Assembly: GCF_954871325.1 (NCBI RefSeq)
Contig: NC_088775.1
Coordinates: forward strand, 19,755,561 to 19,819,560
Direction: 5' to 3'
Length of the DNA stretch: 64,000 nucleotides
Origin: Gordionus sp. m RMFG-2023
Taxonomy: Eukaryota > Nematomorpha > Gordioida > Chordodea > Parachordodidae
Shown: positions 12,429 to 24,049 of the stretch, one piece after another
Layout: each line of letters opens with the position of its first letter
Numbering within the stretch: the first letter of the stretch is position 1
Made by a program: the position numbers and the translations under genes
Notes under the pieces: model-generated
Database searches by the model: none
Told to the model about the DNA's origin: nothing
What the model saw: only the letters and a program-made list of their open reading frames with translations

Positions 12429-14000
12429 CTAAACGTTTACCGTCGTTATTGAGATATTTATAAGCTCGGCCTCTAATGTTTTTAAAGCAATCCGATTTCT
12501 CTTCTTTTTCCAGGCAGTCCTCATCAGGCTAAAAATGCGCTCGGATGAGGCATTGGAATTAGGTAAGGAGAAGACATAGTCGCACTTTTTTTCCAAGCAT
12601 GGGGATTTATTGTTATTACGAAAAAATTCTACCCATTTCTCCTCAGCTTTTAGACCAACTAACTTTAAGTATTTTGGCGAATCACAAAAAATAGAGAGAA
12701 TTTCAATCTTCTCAAACACATCAATGTCTTTCGGCATTTTTAATATATTTATGAAATTATAAAAACCATCAATTGATGGTTTCTATTCCAAGGTCATAAT
12801 ATTTATACATTTGTAAATAGAGTTATTAAAATCAAATTTTGATTATAAATATTCTAAAATTGTCTTAATAAAAGTATCTGCTTCATTTAAAAATGTATTA
12901 ATTAGAGTATTATTTGAACATTTTAATATAATATTTTTAGCAATAGTGCCATAAAATTTATTATCAATTTTTCACTGTAGAGATGAACAGAGCTGTAGCA
13001 TAATTTTGTAAATCTTTTTTAATAAAGAATATTCTGATTGCAATTGAATATTAACTGCAAGAAGTAGATTTCCTACATATGAAACTTATCCCAAATAAGC
13101 TTCTGCCATTTCTTCTTCAAAAAAATTTCCCAAAATTTTAGGACAGCTTTTAAAATTTTTATTTAAGAAATATTTAAGAGTTCGTAAAATTTTAAAATTA
13201 TATCTATGGCAGATATTAATGATAACCACCTGATAGGTACATATCGCAACAACTCACACCATTCCAAGTCAGACCACTTCACCAACTCTTTTGATTCATT
13301 AACTCTTTTAGTTGATGAACTAAATTCGTTAAAACATTTCATCACAATTATTTCGACATCCACAGATAGTACATTCATTACCTTCCTGCAAGAATTATGT
13401 AGTATATGGCATATACAGCCAATTGGTATTAATTCATTATTGTGCTGCCTCAATTTGGTAAATACACTTTGGTTTTTGCCAAAATTTACAGAGGCATTAT
13501 CAGTGCAAAAAGCTGACATGCAAATCATTGATAACCCTGAATCAGCTATATTTACCATTATGCGGTTAGCTACATCTTTGGATTTTTCACTATCCGAGGA
13601 AAATATTTTTAACAGTTTTATTGAAATGATCCTATTCTAGTTGAAATAGTGAAGGATCAAGGGAAATGTTTTAATATTTCTCTTATTAGATGCATCTGTT
13701 AGAATTGCATATAGATGCCCATCTTTTAAATCGTCTAGAATTGACCTCTAGGATTCAGGTACAAAAACACTTGTGATAGCCTGGATCATTTTTGTTCTAC
13801 CACAAGTAAGGTAAGATTGGCATTTATATTGGAGTCGTTAAATATCATGGGAAAGATTCGACCCACATAGTGATGATATATTTCAGTGAATGTTGAACTA
13901 CATGATAGTTGTATACGATTTCCGCAACTGTAGTTACATCTGTATTATTTATTATTTTTAGAGAATATTTTTGTTTTGCAATCGATGTATATACTCCCCT
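12429..14000 (-). pseudogene. H2 hAT transposase remnant
   Basis: Reading on the minus strand, the DUF4371-like core gives ILTDASNKRN (near 13705), then MICMSAFCTDNASVNFGKNQ and IPIGCICHILHNSC (13558-13163 segment), RWLSLISAID, and a C-terminal segment (12737-12429) with NSNASSERIFSLMRTAWKKK and LEAELI, the hAT dimerisation domain. The N-terminal finger seen in H3 is not apparent. Stops and frame changes separate the segments, including a decayed interval of about 430 bases between 13163 and 12737. The protein is clearly related to the H3 transposase at 4057-5764. Confidence 0.8.
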
Positions 14001-14045
14001 GTACTGACTTATATGAATGAAATGATGTTGATTTATTATTGGATA

Positions 14046-15199
14046 CATAGGCGTAGCCAGTAGGGGGGGGGGAAATCTCCCTTCAGAATTTATCACTTTT
14101 TGTGAATATCATTTTAAGCTAATAAAAAAATATCACCCTTAGTCCTCCCCCCCTCCAAGACCCCCAAAATGTATGCATATATCTTAAACAATAATTTGAA
14201 AGAAAGAATGTAAAAGTTGGTATTTTTTTATAAAACTATTCCTCATAATTTATACATTTTTGGAAAAAAACATTAATATATAAAAAAAGTGAACCAAAGA
14301 TGCTTTTTAAGAAATGGAATATAAGCTAAAGATAAGTCTTAAGACAAAAGTGAAATGTATTATATTTATTAATAATAGATCCATAAAATTAGTAAGTAAT
14401 ATAATATATCAAATATATAATTTTTTATAAAGTGAGTAATTTTTATTTATTTATTTTAATAGAAGTAAAATATAATTATGAAACTATTGATATAATTAAA
14501 TCATAAATTAAATAAAAATAATTAAGCACAATACAAACAGTGGAATATTATATGTCGTAGATTTACAGTATATCTAATTATCATATGACAATAAGTAATT
14601 TTTACTAATATAGCGAATTATATATTTTACAGAAAACTATAAAATATTGATAAGGACATCAGAAAATATCTTTTAAAGACTTTGTGGGATGATAAATAAT
14701 ATAAAGATTAATTTTTAATATCATTTTTACTTAAAATAAATAGATGGCGTTAAATAATTGAATGCAAATTGGTGCTATATTTATTTTCAAGAGCATTGAT
14801 TAGTAAAATTTGTTAAAATATTAAATGTAATATATTCTCTAACTGTCAAAGTCTGTAAAAGTGGAGTTTTACCTATTATTTTGTAACTAATTCTATATAA
14901 TAGAGGAATATAAACTATATGTCTACTTACTTTTTATAAATAAATTTCTTATACTTGTTTGGAATAAATTATTACCATGCTTTTATATTAATGTATATAC
15001 AAGTAATTTATTATATTTTATATAAAATAATAAAGATATATTTCATATTTGTTCAAGTTATTTACTAAATTTAACCTCCTCTCTTGTAAAAATATTTTAT
15101 GACTATATATTGAGGTAAGTTTAAATGGGAGGTCTGGGGCGAAACCCCCAGTAAATTTTTTTATTCCCCCCCCTTAGGAAAATCTTGGCTAAGCCTATG
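14046..15199. mobile_element. Non-autonomous hAT, TIR CATAGGC-TAGCCA, nested in H2
   Basis: The left end is CATAGGCGTAGCCAG and the right end, inverted, CATAGGCTTAGCCAAG. Flanks attggata (14038-14045) and atttgata (15200-15207) match at 7 of 8. G-runs lie just inside each end. No transposase is present. The internal block around 14740-14930 (for example TAGATGGCGTTAAAT and ATATGTCTACTTAC) matches 26340-26590 on the opposite strand, linking this element to the 25837-37074 container. Confidence 0.8.
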
Positions 15200-15597
15200 A
15201 TTTGATAAAAATAAAACAGGATAAAAAGAAATTTACAAACTGGACATGTTTTTCAAATATTTAAAATATATTTTTAAAATATAAAAATAATCAATTACTA
15301 TCTCTCAAAATTATTATTTATATATTAAAAACGTTAAAATGCTAAAAAAAAAAATTGCGGAAGAAATTAAAAAATGGCGGTAGATTTTTGCGGGAGATTT
15401 CCAATTGCGGTAGTTTTGCGGGAGTGTCTGCGTGTAAACTAAAAAATTGCGGGAGTCTCCCGCTGATGGGGGGAGACATGGCAACCCTGATTGCAACACA
15501 ATAATATTTTCAAATAATAAATAATACAGAACTACATTTACGGAAATCGTATACATCTATCATGTAGTTCAACATTCACAGAGCTATATCATCACAA

Positions 15598-16900
15598 TGT
15601 GGGTCGAATCTTTTTCTCATGATATTTAACGACTCCAATATAAGTGCAAACCTTACTTGTGGCAGAACAAAAATGAGCAAGGCTATCACAAGTGTTTTAG
15701 TACCTGAATCCTAGAGGTCAATTCTAGACGATTTGAAAGAAGGGCATCCATATGCAATTCTAACAGATGCAACTAATAAGGGAAATATTAAAACATTTCT
15801 CTCGATCCTTCGCTATTTCAACAAGAATAAGAACATTTCAATAAAACTGTTAAAAAATTTTCCTCGGATAGTGAAAAATCTAACGATGTAGCTAGCCACA
15901 TAATGGTAAATATAGCTGATTCAGGGTTATCAATGATTTGCATGTCAGCTTTTTGCGCTGATAATGCCTCTGTAAATTTTGGTAAAAACCAAAGTTACCG
16001 AATTGAGGCAGCATAATAATATATTAATACCAATTGGCTGTATATGCCATATACTACATAATTCTTGCAAGATGGCATATTTACTATCTGTGGATGTCGA
16101 AATAATTGTGATGAAATTTTATTAACGAATTTAGTCATCAACTAAAAAAGTTAATAAATTAAAAGAGTTTTTAAAATTTTACAAACCCTTAAAAAAATAC
16201 TTCTTAAATAAAGATTTTAAAAGCTGTCCAAAAATATTGAAAAATTTTTTCGAGTATGAAGCATATTTGGGATTCGTTTCACATGTAGGAAATCTACTTC
16301 ATTCAGTTAATATTCAGTTGCAATCCGAATATTATTTATAAAAAAGATTCATAAAATCATGCTACAGCTCTGTTCATCTTTACAGTTAAAAATTGTTAAT
16401 AAATTTTATGGCGCTATTGCTAAAAATATTATATTAAAATGTTCAAATAATACTCTAATTAATACCTTTTTAAATGAAGCAGATATTTTTATTAAGACAA
16501 TTTTAGAATATTTATAATCAAAATTTGAAACTCTATTTACAAATGTATAAATATTATGACCTTGGAACAGAAAACTTCAATTGATGGTTTTTATAATTTA
16601 ATAAATATATTAAAAATACCGAAAGACATTGATGCCTTGTTTGAGGAGATTGTAATTCTCTATATTTTTTATGATTCGCCAAAATACTTAAAGTTGGTCT
16701 AAAAGCAGAAGATAAATGGGTAGAATTTTTTCGTAATAACGATAAATCCCCATGCTTGGAAAAAATATGCGAGTATGTCTTCTCCTTACCTTATTCTAAT
16801 GCCTCGGAGCGCATTTATAGCCTGATGAGGACTGTATCGAAAAAGGAGGGAAATCGGATTGCTTTAACTAATGGTTAAACAAATATATAATATGTCATGC
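15598..16900 (+). pseudogene. H1 hAT transposase remnant
   Basis: A plus-strand hAT gene fragment. An ILTDATNKGNIKTF stretch lies near 15755-15800, a decayed ADNASVNFGKNQS region near 15958-16000, an IPIGCICHIL-type stretch near 16030-16060, and the C-terminal dimerisation segment (KWVEFFRNNDKSPC, then SNASERIYSLMRT) at about 16711-16840. Compared with H2, one serine of the SSER motif is missing and stops and frame changes are more numerous. Non-functional. Confidence 0.75.
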
Positions 16901-16989
16901 CAGGAATTTTATAAATATCTCAATAACAACGGTAAACATTGTTCTATTATTTAATCTCATATAATATAATTAAGTTTTAGCAATGGCGC

Positions 16990-17650
16990 CATAAAATTTA
17001 TTGTCATGAACACATCTGCAGCATTATTTTATGAATCTTTGTTAAGATTCTTCTGATTGCAACTACACATTAACAGCATGTAGTAGATTTTCTACATGTG
17101 AAATCATTCCTAAATATACCTCTGCCAATCATTATTGAAAAAAATTTCAAAATATTAAGACAGCATTTATAATCTTTATTTAAAAAAATACTTTTTTAAA
17201 GGTTTATAAAATTTTAAAATTCTATCGATGGCGGGTATTATGAACATATCGCAACCAACATTGTGCTGACTCAATTCTGTAAATACACTCTGTTTTTACC
17301 AAATTCACTGAGGCATTATTAGATCAGAAAGCTGACATGCATTTATTGATAACCGAATCTGCTATATTTACCATTATATGGTTAGCTATGTCTTTAGATT
17401 TTTCATTATTTGATGGGAAAAAATTTAATTGTTTTATTGAAACGACCTTAATTTTGTTGAAATAGCGGAGAATATTTCTCTTATTAGATGCATCTGTTAG
17501 AATTGCATATGTATGCCCATATTTCAAATCGTCAATTGACCTCCTGGATTTAGGTCCTAAAACATTGATGATAGCCTTGCTCATTTTTTTCATTTATATT
17601 ATAGTCGTTAAATATTATGGAAAAGATTCAACCAACATTGTGATGATAAG
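16990..17650 (-). pseudogene. Inverted partial copy of the H1 transposase
   Basis: On the minus strand, 17593-17324 reads YAILTDASNKRNI and later SKDIANHIMVNIADS, the 5' half of the same hAT gene; further decayed sequence continues to about 16990. It opposes the 15598-16900 remnant, so H1 has the same inverted-duplication plan as H2. Confidence 0.7.
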
Positions 17651-19019
17651 TATCTCTGTGAATGCTGTACTACAAGATAAGTAATTATAATCGCCGCAAC
17701 TGTAGTTGCATCTGTATTATTTCTTATTTTTGGAGTCTTATTACCTATTTAAACGTGATACGTGATAATTAAGCGCCTATCCCTATAATGTTATACACAT
17801 ACACGGATTTCTAATTGCGGTCGTTTTGCGGGACATTCGCATAAAATATTTTTAAATTGTAAAATTAAAATCGTTTTTTTTTATAAAATTTTATCTTGTT
17901 TACATTCTCTTATATTTAAAAGATCGTTGGTTTTTTTTATAAATTAATATATTTTAATAAATCAAGATATTATTTTATTTTGAAAAAAAAAGATAATAGG
18001 CGGATAATTAAGTAAAAAAATTTTTTTTAGCAATTTTTATATTTCTACCACAATTTTCATATTTCTCCCGCATAATACCAAATTTCTCCCGCAATTTAAA
18101 AATATTGACCTGGCAACCCTGCTTACAATAGATCTTCTGTTACAAAGATCGTGATTGTCAATTGAACACGAACCATGCTATGAAAATCGAAGTAATCGAT
18201 GATGACGACGACTCAAACACAGACCTTAAAGAATATAATCTGCAGAATTTGGAGTGTACAATCTGGGTCAACGATACCAGATATGACGCGTACAACGTAA
18301 CGGTGAGCATCAACAACATACCCACGTTGATGCACGTTGACACCGGTACGAGGTACACTATACTTCCGAAGCTGACATCTAAGACTGTAGGCATAACCAA
18401 GATGTAAGACGGATATGAAACTGACTGTTATAACAGCAGCGCCATCAAGATATTAGGTCTTGCCAATGTGAACGATTAGTATGAAGGTAACTTAAACGCT
18501 GGAGGCCATAGGGGTGGATTGTGAAAAGATTCCCCTGCTAGGGCGTATGTGGCTTCACGCCTTCAACAACATTTTAAAAACGTTCTTAGTGGGTAATTTG
18601 GAGAATGATCTCGAGAAGGTCTTGACAACAAAAAAAGACTTCGAATCAACTTACTCCTACAAACTCAAAATGGTCAGACAAGAGAAAGTTTACTCGAAGT
18701 CCGATGCTCTGCCTAAGATCATACCTTCAAGGAGAATTCCGTGTGCCAAGATTAATGCGATGACTCAGAAATTGGATGGCTGGCTGAAGGACAACATAAA
18801 CCTTGCTCGAGAGGAATCTAGATGTCCGATACCATGCACAAGCGATCCGATTGGGAAGTTAGCTAAGGGCTGCCTTTACTTTACCAAGCCATCGTTCGGT
18901 TTGAAAAGAAGACTGCACCATGAACATGGGTGGCGTATTGGGTGGCGATATGAACGTTAATGGCGTTCCACTCAACATATCCAAGGAAATCATAAGCCGA
19001 ATTTCTTTGGAGAGTGTAA

Positions 19020-19380
19020 TGTTGAATATGTGATCGATATTAACGTTTTATTTACTTTGACAATTGATTTATATTTTTTTGATATCAATTTGTATTTAAT
19101 TTTATCGGTGAAAATTTATATTAACATTTTTTATATCATTTTAACGTTACATTTTTTTTAAATATCAATTTGTATTTCACATAATTGGTTATTTTTTTAT
19201 TGTTAAAAAAAGATATAAAAAGAAAAAAAGGTTCTTGGTTAAAACAGTGAATAAATGTGATTTATAATAAAAATAAAATGTGATTTATGATAATAAAATT
19301 CTGTCTTATTCTGTTTAATTATTCTGTCTAAACACATCATGGTAATAATAAATAAGCGAGGATCTTATTCAATTCCTTCA
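19020..19380 (+). repeat. LTR of the plus-strand gypsy fossil
   Basis: It starts TGTTGAATATGTGATCG and runs to about ATTCAATTCCTTCA. It matches, in inverted orientation, the LTRs at 19418-19854, 20602-20954 and about 22402-22657. It directly abuts a 37-bp segment shared with the minus-strand copy's primer-binding region. Confidence 0.7.
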
Positions 19381-19417
19381 TCGAAGGTCGTGAGTTTGAG
19401 ACTCGTCTTGGCCACCA
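19381..19417 (-). other. Primer-binding-site segment between two inverted LTRs
   Basis: On the minus strand it begins TGGTGGCCAAGACGAG immediately after the LTR end TTACA. Its complement ends in CCA and resembles the 3' end of a tRNA, including a T-arm-like GAG-TTTGAGA-CTC. This is what a retroelement minus-strand primer-binding site looks like. It is the only sequence separating the two head-to-head LTRs. Confidence 0.6.
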
Positions 19418-22400
19418 TGTAAGAATTGAATTAAATTCTCGTTTATTTATTATTACCATGATGTGTTTAGACAGAATAATTAAACAAAATCATATCATAA
19501 ATCACATTTTATTATTTTTTATAAATTACATTTTATTATCACTCTTTTAAGCAAAAACAATTTTTCTTTTTATATCTTTTTTTTTAACAATGAAAAAATA
19601 ACCAATTATGTGAAATACAAATTGATATTTAAAAAAATGTAACGTTAAAATGATATATAAAAAAAATGTAAATATAAATCGCCGATTAAATTTAAATACA
19701 AAGTTAATAAAAAAAAATGTCACGTTAAAATGATATATAAAAAAAATGTTAATATAAAATATTCACCGATTAAATTTAAGTACAAATTGCTATCAAAAAA
19801 AATAAATCAATTGCAAAAATAAATAAAACGTTAATATCGATCACATATTCAACATTCCACCCTCCAAAGAAATTCGACTTATGATTTTCTTGGATTTGTT
19901 GAGGTAACGCCATTTTTATGATCGCCAAGCAATACGCCAACCATGTTCATGGTGCAGTCTTCTTTTCAAACCGAACGATGGCTTGGTAAAGTAAATGCAG
20001 CCCTTAGCTAAATTCCGAATCGGATCGCTTGTGCATGGTATCGGACATCGAGATTCCTTTCCAGAAAGGTTTATTTGTCCTTCAGCTAGCCATTCAATTT
20101 CTGAGTCTTTGCATCGATCTTGGCACACGGAATTCTCCTTGAAGGTATGTTCTTAGGCACAGCTTCGGGCTTCAAGTGAACTTTCTCTATAATGCGCGGA
20201 ATGCCATTGAATTTGCATTCTTTATTGAGTCGTGCTACGCGTGTGACCCAAGCCGAGAACGTCTCTTCCTTGCCTTGAGGGCAGCATAAAATAATGACAG
20301 TTTGGCGTTCTCAGTCTACTTTGGATGTTGTAGCTTGAATTTGCTAAGCAGAGCGATTGGGTCCTAGAAGTCTGCCTCCATGCAAATTGCTCATGTTATT
20401 GAATTCGTCATCTGGAACACTTCGGAGAAACAACGCGACCTTTTCTCCGTTAGAGATCTTGCTGGTGTCGAAGATATTCTGCAATTTCTCTATGTAGGCG
20501 CTGTCATCGCTACTTAATTTAGGGAACTACAGACGAATTCAGTCATATATGTGGAATTGTTCAAAGCATCCATCGCGAAATTTGCACGAAATTTGGCTCC
20601 ATGTAAAAATTGGATAAAATCCGTTTATTTATTGATACCATGACAGAATAATTAAACAAATGAAGACAGAATTTTATTATTATAAATCACAATTTATTTT
20701 TATTATAATTTACATTTTTTTATTAACTCCTTTAATTAAAAATAATTTTTCTTTTTATATCTTTTTTTAACAATAAAAAAATAACCAATTATGAGAAATA
20801 CTAATTGATATTAAAAAAATATAACGTTAAAATGATATATAAAAAAATGCTAATATAAAATTTTCACCGATTAAATTTAAATAGAAATTGATATCAAAAA
20901 AATTAATCAATTGCCAAAATAAATAAAACGTTAATATCTATCACATATTCAACATTCCACCCTCCAAAGAAATTCGGCTTATGATTTCCTTGGATATGTT
21001 GAGTGGTAACGCTATTAACGTTCATGATTGCCGAGCAATACGCCATCCATGTTTATCAGTCTTCTTTTCAAACCGAACGATGGCTTGGTAAAGTTAAGGC
21101 AGCCCTTAGCTAATTTTGCGATCAGATCATTTGTGCATGGCATTGGGCATCTAGATTCCTCTCAAGCAAAGTTTATGTTGTCCTTCAGCCACCCATCCAA
21201 TTCACGAGTCATCGCATTAACCCTGACATATGGAACTCTCCTCGGATGTATGATCTTAGGCAAGGCATCGAGCTTCAAGTGAACTTACTCTTGTCTGACC
21301 ATGTTGGGTTTGTAGGAGTAAGTTTATTCGAGGTCTTTTTTTGTTGCCGAGACCTTCTCGAGATCATTCTCTACATTACCCACTAAGAACGTTTTTAAAA
21401 TGTTGTTGAAGGCGTGAAGCCACATACGCCCTAGCAGGGGAACCTTACCACAATCCAATACATTGGCCTCCAGTGTATGTGAGTTACCTTCATACTTAAC
21501 GTTCACATTTGCAAGACCTAATATCTTGATGGCGCTGCCGTCATAACCAGTGAGTTTCATATCCGTCTTACGTATCGGGGTTATGTATATGTCAGCTTCG
21601 GAAGTATTGTGAACCTCGTACCGGTGTCAACTTACATCAACTTGGGTATGTTGTTGATGCTCACCGTCACGTTGTACGCGTCATATCTGGTGTCGTAGAC
21701 CCCCAGATTGTGCACTTCCAAATTCTGCAGATTATATTCTTTAAGGTCTGTGTTTGAGTCGTCGTCATCATCGATTACTTCGTTGTTCATAGCATGGTTC
21801 GTATTCAATTGACAATCACGATCTTTGTAATCAGAAGATCTGTTGTAGGTATTATTTTCATTTTTGTACTGGTTGGGCCTCGACGAATATTTCGAAAACC
21901 ATTAATATTTTGAGGGTTGTGTCTGTGCTAACCACGACGGGGATAGTTGGTTCGGTTATCACCTCTATAGCAATCATCTCGTCGATCAGAGCTTTGATGA
22001 TGGTCACAATGATAGTCTTGGCGATTGCCATGGACGTTGTACCCGCTATTGTTGTTTCGATCGTAGTAGTAGTTATCGTTGCGATTGTCGAAACGGTTGC
22101 GGTTATGGTGACAATTACCGTAGCTTTGATCAAAACGATTGTCGTGGAAGTTGCAGTGCCGTCCATAGAATTGTTTGTCGCGGCTGTTGTCGTAGCGTAT
22201 CTTGTAACGTTCATCATATCGTTTGTCGCGGCTATAGTCGCAGCATACAACGTAACGTTCATCGAAATGTTGTCAGGGGCGATTGTCATTGATGAACTGA
22301 GGTTGCTTGATAAGAGATTTACCATGTGCATGAGAGTCCTGACTGGGTTTTGTTATTACATAACTATTTTTGACTCTGCCCATGTGATTAACCTCTTGTA

Positions 22401-22657
22401 CCATTTATTGATACCATGACAGAATAATTAAACAAAATAAGACAGAATTTTATTATTAAATCACAATTTATTTTTATTATAAATTACATTTTTTTATTCA
22501 CTCCTTTAACCAAAAACAAATTTTCTTTTTATATCTTTTTTTTAACAATAATGTTAATATAAAATTTTCACCGATTAAATTTAAATACAAATTGATATCA
22601 AAAAATAAATCAATTGCCAAAATAAATAAAACGTTAATATCGATCATATATTCAACA
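19418..22657 (-). mobile_element. Tandem gypsy-like LTR fossils on the minus strand
   Basis: Reading on the minus strand the order is LTR (22657-22402), gag/protease remnant (22400-20960), LTR (20954-20602), shortened gag/pol remnant (20600-19860) and LTR (19854-19418). The middle LTR is shared, so these are two element copies in tandem. Recognisable parts: a gag C-terminal region rich in Asn, Asp, Arg, Tyr, His and Cys (about 22330-21860), a protease-downstream LLGRMWLHAFN (about 21440-21400), and a pol fragment with CPIPCT and KPSFGLKRRL. Both copies are old and broken in several places, and most of pol is absent. Confidence 0.65.
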
Positions 22658-22742
22658 ATTTACGATATCAGTTGTATCTATTACATTAATGAATGCTTTT
22701 CAAAGATATTTAAAATTTGATCTTTGGGCATAGGGTCATTAG

Positions 22743-23221
22743 AAGTGTTGTTAAATAGCCCGATTTAAAAAACGGCCCAATTAAAATTGTACAAAATAAT
22801 ATTATGTAAGCCTCGAGATTTGGCAAATATAGGTCCAGACCTTTCTGATAGAGATCTGCAATAGTAGTTCCGGCCCAAACCCGGCCCGGCCCGAATAATT
22901 AAATTTCGGGCCGGGTCGGATCGGGCCTTGGAAATATTTTTAAATATATTTAAATTTATAAATTTATAAATATGTAAAATAAAAATATTTGATTTTATTT
23001 ATAGAACTAGACGCCATATAACATATGTCTTATATTTTGAGTAATTATAAAAATTAATTTCTATATTTAAATAAATTCGGGCCGGGCTGGGCAAAATTTT
23101 ATAAAAAAATTTCGGGCCAGGCCGGGCTTGAAAAATTAGACCCGATACAGATCACTACTTTCTGAGCAAAATCTCCAAGCCTACATAATATTATCTGGAC
23201 TCAGAGACACGGATTGGCTAG
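22743..23221. mobile_element. TAGTGTTG-family MITE, split
   Basis: The left part (22743-22848: AAGTGTTGTTAAATAGCCC, then AAGCCTCGAGATTT) and right part (23158-23221: CTTTCTGAGCAAAATCTCC) align with the 1831-2048 copy. The right TIR has decayed beyond recognition. It is interrupted by a hAT MITE at 22849-23157. Confidence 0.65.
22849..23157. mobile_element. GGCCCGG-rich hAT MITE with perfect target duplication
   Basis: The left end is TAGAGATCTG and the right end, inverted, TAGTGATCTG. The octamer ctttctga lies on both sides (22841-22848 and 23158-23165). Inside both ends are inverted GGCCCGGCCCG-type blocks around an A+T-rich core. The ends match the known hAT consensus YARNG. It is 309 bp and non-coding. 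Confidence 0.88.
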
Positions 23222-24049
23222 TAATCCTAGTAAGAAAATGTCCTACGGGACCTAGAGATTTAAAAATTTGGGGGTCTTTAGGAAATAATTTGTGGGCCTT
23301 AGGAAAGAAAAAAGAATTTTTTTTATAACAATTGGTAAAAAATCTAAATATGTAATCATTTTTAAATATTATAAATTCAAACATTTATTAAATATTAATT
23401 CAATTTTCTGGTGGAATTATAAGCACTATAAGCGCTATTAGTAAATAAATTTAGATATTGTAGTAATAATATATATTTTTTTTTTATATAAAGTTTCGAT
23501 AATTGTAAATGTTAATTTATTTTCTTGTTAAAATAATATTCAAATATTATGTACTTTATAAATTGTGATAACCATCATTATTTTATTACCACTTAAATAA
23601 ATATCTTTAATAATTGTCCACTACTAAAATCCCTCAGATATATATTTTTAGCACCGAATAGTCGTTAAATAAAATCATTTCTTATTTTCATTAGTTCTTA
23701 AAATGTGGATCCAATAGAAATTAAAAAGGGAAGTGTTTTATTCATATTATTATTGTTTTAAGTAAATAGCCGTAAGAAAATAAATTAACAAATGAAATAT
23801 AGACATACAATATATTGTTACATATAGAAAATGAAATATTATTACCATATGTATATAAATATTTAAAAATCTATTCGTTAGCAAAGGTAGATAGATAAGC
23901 TGCGAGGAACTAATTTCCTTTTCTTGAATTTATAGCTTTATTATGGTATCAATTAAAACTGATATACTGGGTTGAAATATTTCTTTTACAGTGGTGGAAT
24001 TTGCTGGTTTTCTTCACTGCTCTTTTGATTAACTTATATTGGGTATAAA
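23222..24049. other. A+T-rich intergenic DNA
   Basis: No gene, RNA or clear repeat is supported. The short minus-strand frame at 23181-23384 overlaps MITE sequence and shows no domain. Confidence 0.5.

Larger units (their letters stand above)
10883..15489 (-). mobile_element. hAT transposon H2, inserted in reverse into H1
   Basis: The right-type end (CAGGGTTGCCAAATC, then GCGGGAGAAATTTAG) lies at 10883 and the left-type end (minus strand CAGGGTTGCCATGTC, then TCAGCGGGAGACTC) at 15489, so H2 is in reverse orientation. It is flanked by attgcaat (10875-10882) and attgcaac (15490-15497), a 7-of-8 target duplication. H1 sequence resumes on both sides. H2 has the same internal plan as H1: a transposase remnant (minus, about 14000-12429) followed by an opposite-strand partial copy (plus, about 11400-12170). 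A further element is inserted at 14046-15199. Confidence 0.8.
10675..18122 (+). mobile_element. hAT transposon H1, host of nested H2
   Basis: The left end, TAGGGTTGCCATACCCCCCC with ATCAGCGGGAGA following, and the right end, inverted CAGGGTTGCCAGGTC, bound the element. Subterminal sequence is full of GCGGGAG/CTCCCGC and ACCGCAATT motifs. H1 itself comprises 10675-10882 and 15490-18122; the interval between is H2. Its coding part (15598-16900, plus) is followed by an inverted partial copy of the same gene (about 16990-17650, minus). It sits between the gag and protease parts of a gypsy fossil. The flanking octamers do not match convincingly, so the outer target duplication is lost. Confidence 0.75.
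10020..19380 (+). mobile_element. Ty3/gypsy-like LTR fossil, split by hAT elements
   Basis: This is an old plus-strand retroelement remnant: a gag-like N-terminal part (about 10040-10674), then after the hAT insertion an aspartic-protease part (about 18160-18620), a short pol remnant (to about 18960) and an LTR (19020-19380). The protease segment shows the HVDTGTRYTILPK motif and a downstream LLGRMWLHAFN, as in Ty3/gypsy polyproteins. The same parts recur on the minus strand at 19.9-22.4 kb. It is heavily broken, with several breaks, and most of pol is absent. The 5' LTR is not clearly recognisable. Confidence 0.65.

Noticed and set aside
10675-18122. Target duplication for H1 from attgcaat (10875) and cttacaat (18123)
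   Set aside because: The left octamer belongs to the H2 insertion, as shown by attgcaac at 15490. The true H1 flanks do not match.
19372-19417. A tRNA gene, because a T-arm-like sequence and CCA are present
   Set aside because: Only the 3' end is present and CCA is not encoded in eukaryotic tRNA genes; its position next to an LTR makes it a primer-binding region.
21910-22419. Long plus-strand frame rich in Val, Ile, Ala and Thr, looking like a membrane protein
   Set aside because: It is the complementary strand of the gypsy gag region with repeated CGTTGT-type codons; the hydrophobic look comes from the base composition.
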